64,000 nt of DNA from Paenibacillus sp. (GTDB lineage: Bacteria > Bacillota > Bacilli > Paenibacillales > YIM-B00363), in assembly GCF_031177825.1 (NCBI RefSeq), contig NZ_JAPSKE010000027.1, positions 1 to 64,000 on the forward strand, read 5' to 3'. The notes under the pieces are model-generated. The model had not been told where the DNA came from and did no database searches. It saw only the letters and a list, made by a program, of their open reading frames with translations. This document shows positions 60,355 to 64,000 of the stretch, in pieces. Position 1 is the stretch's first letter. The number at the start of each line of letters is the position of its first letter. Position numbers and translations under genes: made by a program.

Positions 60355-61449
60355 ATGATGAAAAAGACAATCACCTCCACTGCGATGGCCGCGACGCTGC
60401 TAGCTACCGTACTGCTCGGCGCCCCGGTTCAAGCAATGGAGCCTATATCCGGATATACCGTCGTCAAGTCGTTTACTCTGACCTCGAGTACCGGCGTTTC
60501 TTCCGCTTATCAGCAACAAGGCTATGTGATGGCGCCCGTTCGCGAAATCGGCCAAGCGCTTGGTTGGGATGTGATGTGGGACGGGAAAACCAAAGAGATC
60601 AAACTCGTCAAAGGGGATCACGTCATTCGGCTGGTTCCGAATCAGCCGTGGGGAACGATCGATTCCAATCCGTTCGCGCTGACGACCCCGGTCGTCTCGA
60701 AGAACAATATCGCTTACGCGCCGCTTCGGGCGTTGGCGGCGAGAATGGGTGCGGAAACATTGTGGGATGCGAAGACCGGCACGGCATCGATCGCGGTTCC
60801 GAACGCATCGAAATCCACGCATCTCGCATTCGACTTCAGTAAAGGCGACGGGGGTTGGAAAACCGGCGTTGCCGATCTCCCCGTAGACTATCAGGACCAG
60901 GATTTTCAAATCAGCGCGAAAGCGGCTTCGGTTACGCTGTCCGACGGCTCGGAGAAACCCGGCATGATGCTGAGCGGCATGAATCGCAGCGACGACCTGT
61001 TCATGTTCATGTCCAAAAAGCTGGGCAGCGCCGAGGGGTTGAAGCCGAATACCGAATACGAAGTGAAATTGCGCTTCGATTTGGCGACCAGCGAAGCGGA
61101 AAGCTCCATGGGCATCGGCGGCAGCCCCGCTTCCTCGGTGTACGTGAAAGCCGGCGTCGTCGACCGCGAACCGTCCGTAATCGAAGACCGCGCCGATTCG
61201 CATTACCGCTTGAACCTTGACAAAGGCAATCAATCGACAGACGGCAAAGAAGTCGCGCTCTTGGGCAACCTCGCCAAACCGGACGCCGAGAAAGACGGAT
61301 TCCAAATGAAACGCTTCGAAAAAACGTTCCAGATCAAAAGCAATGCCAATGGCGAGTTGTATGTTTTACTCGGCACGGATTCCGGGTACGAAGGGTTGAC
61401 GACGATTTATTTCACGAACGTCGACTTGACGATCGAACCTATGCATTGA
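60355..61449 (+). CDS. Exported protein with copper-amine-oxidase-N-like domain
   Basis: 364 residues. Signal peptide TSTAMAATLLATVLLGAPVQA. Residues ~55-150 match the copper amine oxidase N-terminal-like domain common in Paenibacillus exported proteins: YVMAPVREIGQALGWDVMWDGKTKEIKL, YAPLRALAARMGAETLWDAKTGTASI. Residues ~160-364 form a beta-sandwich (LAFDFSKGDGGWKTG, LKPNTEYEVKLRFDLATS, IYFTNVDLTIEP), probably carbohydrate-binding-like. Despite the name there is no amine oxidase catalytic part; the domain is thought to be a cell-surface or peptidoglycan-related module. The ribosome site is AAAGGAAG. It stands just before a sugar importer but is separated from it by a terminator. Confidence 0.82.
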   Translation: MMKKTITSTAMAATLLATVLLGAPVQAMEPISGYTVVKSFTLTSSTGVSSAYQQQGYVMAPVREIGQALGWDVMWDGKTKEIKLVKGDHVIRLVPNQPWGTIDSNPFALTTPVVSKNNIAYAPLRALAARMGAETLWDAKTGTASIAVPNASKSTHLAFDFSKGDGGWKTGVADLPVDYQDQDFQISAKAASVTLSDGSEKPGMMLSGMNRSDDLFMFMSKKLGSAEGLKPNTEYEVKLRFDLATSEAESSMGIGGSPASSVYVKAGVVDREPSVIEDRADSHYRLNLDKGNQSTDGKEVALLGNLAKPDAEKDGFQMKRFEKTFQIKSNANGELYVLLGTDSGYEGLTTIYFTNVDLTIEPMH

Positions 61450-61479
61450 CGCCGATCGGTTGCGCGGATCGTGCATGTA

Positions 61480-61514
61480 ACAAGTCGTTCCTTACGGAAC
61501 GGCTTGTTTTTTTA
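61480..61514 (+). terminator. Rho-independent terminator
   Basis: ACAAGTCGTTCC / GGAACGGCTTGT (one G-T pair), loop TTAC, followed by seven T residues. Confidence 0.93.
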
Positions 61515-61616
61515 TGCAATCGGAGTTCTAACACAATAAGCCCCCGATCCCTGCATCTTATTTCCTCGCGCGGTTACAATAAGACCAGTTCAGAACCAAA
61601 TGAAGGAGGATCATCC

Positions 61617-62921
61617 ATGAGAAAATGGTTTTCCATCGTCAGCATCATCGCTTTGTTTACGATGGTACTGGTCGGCTGCGCGGGCGGCGGAGCGAATAAC
61701 GGGGCGGGCAACAACGCAGGGAACGAGGAAGGCAACGCCGGCGGCAATGCGGGGGACAACGGCGGGAAAGTCACCTTGAAGCTTCTCCAGTTCAAGGTTG
61801 AAATTACCGATAAGGTCAAAGCGATGGCCGCGGACTACACGAAGGCCCATCCGAATGTCGTCATCGACGCGCAGGTGACGACCGATTACGAGACGATCCT
61901 GAAGACGCGCTTCGCTTCCGGGGACGAGCCGGATATTTTCGCAACCAAAGCTTTCACCGATATCGCCGACTGGTCCGATCGGTTAGCGGACTTGTCCGAC
62001 GAGCCGTGGATGGGGAAGGTCGCCGAGGCAGCCGTTCCGGGCATGACGGTCGACGGCAAGAAGCTCGGATTCCCGTTCGCGTTCGAGGGGTACGGCTTTA
62101 TCTACAATAAAGACTTGTTCGCGAAAGCCGGCATCGACAACGTGCCGACCACGCTGTCCGAGCTGAAGGAAGTCAACGAAAAGCTGAAAGCCGCGGGGAT
62201 TACGTCTTACGCGGAAGGCTATAAGGAATGGTGGGTTCTTGGCCAACACTTGTTCAACCTGCCGTTCGCGTATGAGAAAGATCCGGAAGACATGATCAAC
62301 AGGATCAATGCCGGCGATGCGAAGGTGAACGATGTCGCCAACATGAACGGGTTCTTCGATGTACTCGACATGACGTTGAACTACGGCAAGGGCGCCGAAT
62401 CGGTCGGCGTGAGCTACGACGACCAAGTGACCAACTTCGCGACCGGCAAGACGGCCATGATGCAGCAAGGCGTATGGACGATCGATTCGATTATGAAGAT
62501 CAATCCGGATATCGACATGGGCATGTTCGCGATTCCGTTGACCGACAACGCCGACGATACCCGAATGCCGGTCGGGGTTCCCGGTTACTATGTCGTCAAC
62601 AAGAACAGCAAGAACGCCGACGAGGCGAAGAAGTTCCTGGCGTGGTTGCACGAGAACGGGCAAAAGTACTTGGTGGAATCGTTCAAGCTGATCCCGGCGT
62701 TCACCGACTTGGAGACGACGGAGGAGCTCGGACCGCTGGCTTCCGATCTGAGCAGGTACGTAGACGAAAAGAAGACCGTTCCCTGGGCGCACACGCTGTG
62801 GCCGACCGGTTCGAACCAAGAATTCGCGAAGCCGCTGCAAGCGTACGTCGCGGGCCAATTGGACCGTGAGGGCGCGCTGCGGGAAGTGCAGTCGATCTGG
62901 GACGCAAGGAAGAAAAAATAA
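61617..62921 (+). CDS. Sugar ABC transporter substrate-binding lipoprotein
   Basis: 434 residues. Signal RKWFSIVSIIALFTMVLVGC with lipobox LVGC, then a Gly/Asn-rich linker. Family 1 binding domain: KVTLKLLQFKVEITDKVKAM, GDEPDIFATKAFTDIADW, PFAFEGYGFIYNKDLFAKAG, FATGKTAMMQQGVWTIDSI, MPVGVPGYYVVNKNSKNADE. The ATG at 61617 behind GAAGGAGGA is the start. A possible -10 TACAAT lies at 61575. A hairpin and two permease genes follow; ligand unknown. Confidence 0.93.
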   Translation: MRKWFSIVSIIALFTMVLVGCAGGGANNGAGNNAGNEEGNAGGNAGDNGGKVTLKLLQFKVEITDKVKAMAADYTKAHPNVVIDAQVTTDYETILKTRFASGDEPDIFATKAFTDIADWSDRLADLSDEPWMGKVAEAAVPGMTVDGKKLGFPFAFEGYGFIYNKDLFAKAGIDNVPTTLSELKEVNEKLKAAGITSYAEGYKEWWVLGQHLFNLPFAYEKDPEDMINRINAGDAKVNDVANMNGFFDVLDMTLNYGKGAESVGVSYDDQVTNFATGKTAMMQQGVWTIDSIMKINPDIDMGMFAIPLTDNADDTRMPVGVPGYYVVNKNSKNADEAKKFLAWLHENGQKYLVESFKLIPAFTDLETTEELGPLASDLSRYVDEKKTVPWAHTLWPTGSNQEFAKPLQAYVAGQLDREGALREVQSIWDARKKK

Positions 62922-62941
62922 ACATTTCCGGTTCGAAAGCT

Positions 62942-62973
62942 CGATGCATGGCTTGCGGAAGGGCCATGCATCG
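62942..62973 (+). promoter_or_regulatory. Intercistronic hairpin after the binding-protein gene
   Basis: A perfect 11-bp stem, CGATGCATGGC / GCCATGCATCG, with a 10-base loop between binding protein and permease; only a short T-run follows. Confidence 0.65.
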
Positions 62974-63017
62974 GCCGTTTTCGACGGGACACCATCGGCT
63001 TAAGAAGGGGATGCGTA

Positions 63018-63893
63018 ATGAACGCGAGAGCGCGGAGAGCTTTCACCTATACGGTGTTCGTCGCCCCGGCCTTGATCTTTTTCACGCTGATCATCGTCGT
63101 ACCGTTCCTTCGGGCGATCTTGTTCTCGTTCCAAGATTGGAACGGGATCAGCCCCGTGATCGGTTGGGCGGGATGGGATAACTATAGAAATATCATTCAC
63201 GACGGCGGCTTCTATCGATCGTTCGCGTTCACGGCCAAATACGTAATCGCGACGACGATACTGCTGAATGTGTTCGCGTTCCTATTGGCGATGCTGCTCA
63301 ATATGCCGTTGAAATCGAGAAACGTGCTGCGTACGGCGTTCTTCATGCCTTACGTCATCGGTTCCGTCATTATCGGTTTCATCTGGCAGTTTATTATTAC
63401 GCAATTGTTTCCCGATATCGGCGAGGCGACCCAGTGGTCGTTGTTCTTGAAAAATTGGCTGAGTCTTCCCGATTACGCGTTTTGGGCGCTGGTCCTAGTC
63501 ACCGTCTGGCATTCCGTCGGGTATTACATGATCGTCTATTTGGCCGCGCTGCAAGGGGTGCCGTCCGACCTGCTGGAGGCCGCGGAAATCGACGGGGCCG
63601 GCCGGTGGAGACAATTGTATAACGTCATCTTTCCGCTGATCCGTCCGGCGATGACGATCAACTTGTTTCTGGCGATTTCCAATGGTTTTAAGGCGTTCGA
63701 TTTGAACTTCGCGTTAACCGAAGGCGGGCCGTTCGGCACGACCGAGTCGATCGCGCTGCACATCTACTTGGATGCCTTCACGAAAAACTTGTTCACGTAC
63801 GGCGCGGCGAAGGCCGTCTTGTTCTTCTTCATCTTGGCGACGATCTCGATCGTCCAAGTCGGTACGATGAAGCGCAGGGAGGTGGAGTTGTGA
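63018..63893 (+). CDS. Sugar ABC transporter permease, MalF type
   Basis: 291 residues with six membrane helices (FTYTVFVAPALIFFTLIIVV first) and the EAA loop LEAAEIDGAGRWRQLYNVIF. GGPFGTTESIALHIYLDAF is typical for the last periplasmic turn in this family. The ATG at 63018 follows AAGGGGATG. The MalG-type partner overlaps its stop by four bases (GTGA). Confidence 0.93.
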   Translation: MNARARRAFTYTVFVAPALIFFTLIIVVPFLRAILFSFQDWNGISPVIGWAGWDNYRNIIHDGGFYRSFAFTAKYVIATTILLNVFAFLLAMLLNMPLKSRNVLRTAFFMPYVIGSVIIGFIWQFIITQLFPDIGEATQWSLFLKNWLSLPDYAFWALVLVTVWHSVGYYMIVYLAALQGVPSDLLEAAEIDGAGRWRQLYNVIFPLIRPAMTINLFLAISNGFKAFDLNFALTEGGPFGTTESIALHIYLDAFTKNLFTYGAAKAVLFFFILATISIVQVGTMKRREVEL

Positions 63894-64000
63894 AGCAGTC
63901 GCGTTACAATCCCGGGATGCTTCTGGTCGAAATCGTTATGATCGTCGTAGCGATTCTGTTTTTCGTCCCGATCTACATGACGGTGATCAACGGGTTGAAG
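63890..64000 (+). CDS. Sugar ABC transporter permease, MalG type (3' end outside window)
   Basis: The first 37 codons are visible: a short basic leader (KQSRYNPG) and the first membrane helix VEIVMIVVAILFFVPIYMTV, then NGLK, the expected opening of a MalG-type permease. The GTG start overlaps the partner stop and follows GGGAGGTGG. It should complete the third importer. Confidence 0.8.
   Translation, partial: MKQSRYNPGMLLVEIVMIVVAILFFVPIYMTVINGLK

Overview
The window reads as a high-GC, spore-forming member of the Paenibacillaceae (Paenibacillus/Cohnella-like). The grounds are a tripartite GerA-type germinant receptor operon, a three-SLH cell-surface protein, YesM/YesN-type two-component and AraC/LacI regulators, many lipoprotein sugar-binding proteins with MalF/MalG-type permeases, strong AGGAGG ribosome sites and frequent TTG/GTG starts. 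No RNA genes, CRISPR arrays, insertion sequences or phage genes were seen.

Layout. 1-2.3 kb: 3' part of a surface protein with ~210-bp InlB-type repeats and SLH domains. 2.5-8.6 kb: small-metabolism genes (VOC protein, old yellow enzyme homologue, HPP membrane protein, GntR+CGNR regulator pair, PNPOx-like protein, DsrE protein, SRPBCC remnant). 8.8-12.3 kb: ger operon. 12.5-17.0 kb: two SGNH esterases and an ABC exporter with a DUF1854 partner. 17-41 kb: a large carbohydrate locus. A two-domain GH43 and an AraC regulator lie on the minus strand; facing them is a ~20.7-kb probable operon GH35 - GH30 - binding protein - giant binding protein - permease pair - NHL propeller - YIP1 - DUF5696 - permease pair - GH35, closed by a terminator and followed by a LacI regulator. 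42-52 kb: YesN/YesM-type two-component pair, a second ABC importer and a LacZ-type GH2. 52-57 kb: NRDE protein, ASCH-like remnant and a heterodimeric ABC exporter. 57-60 kb: beta-glucuronidase and AraC regulator sharing a compact divergent control region, then decayed GH2 and sulfatase genes. 60-64 kb: copper-amine-oxidase-N-like protein and a third sugar ABC importer running off the end.

How the genes fit together (inference). An exported GH30 cuts a galactan-type plant polysaccharide outside the cell. Oligosaccharides enter through MalFG-type importers that all lack a local ATPase and so probably share an MsmX-like ATPase encoded elsewhere. Cytoplasmic GH35, GH43, GH2 beta-galactosidase and beta-glucuronidase finish the job. 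The enzyme set (exo-beta-galactosidases, GH30, arabinosidase-like GH43, beta-glucuronidase) would suit type II arabinogalactan. A shared operator-like motif (TGAAACCCGTTACAT and variants) occurs twice before the first GH35, once before GH30 and once over the -35 of the lacI-type gene, which suggests one LacI-controlled regulon. The most novel-looking part is the NHL/YIP1/DUF5696 membrane module held between two permease pairs.
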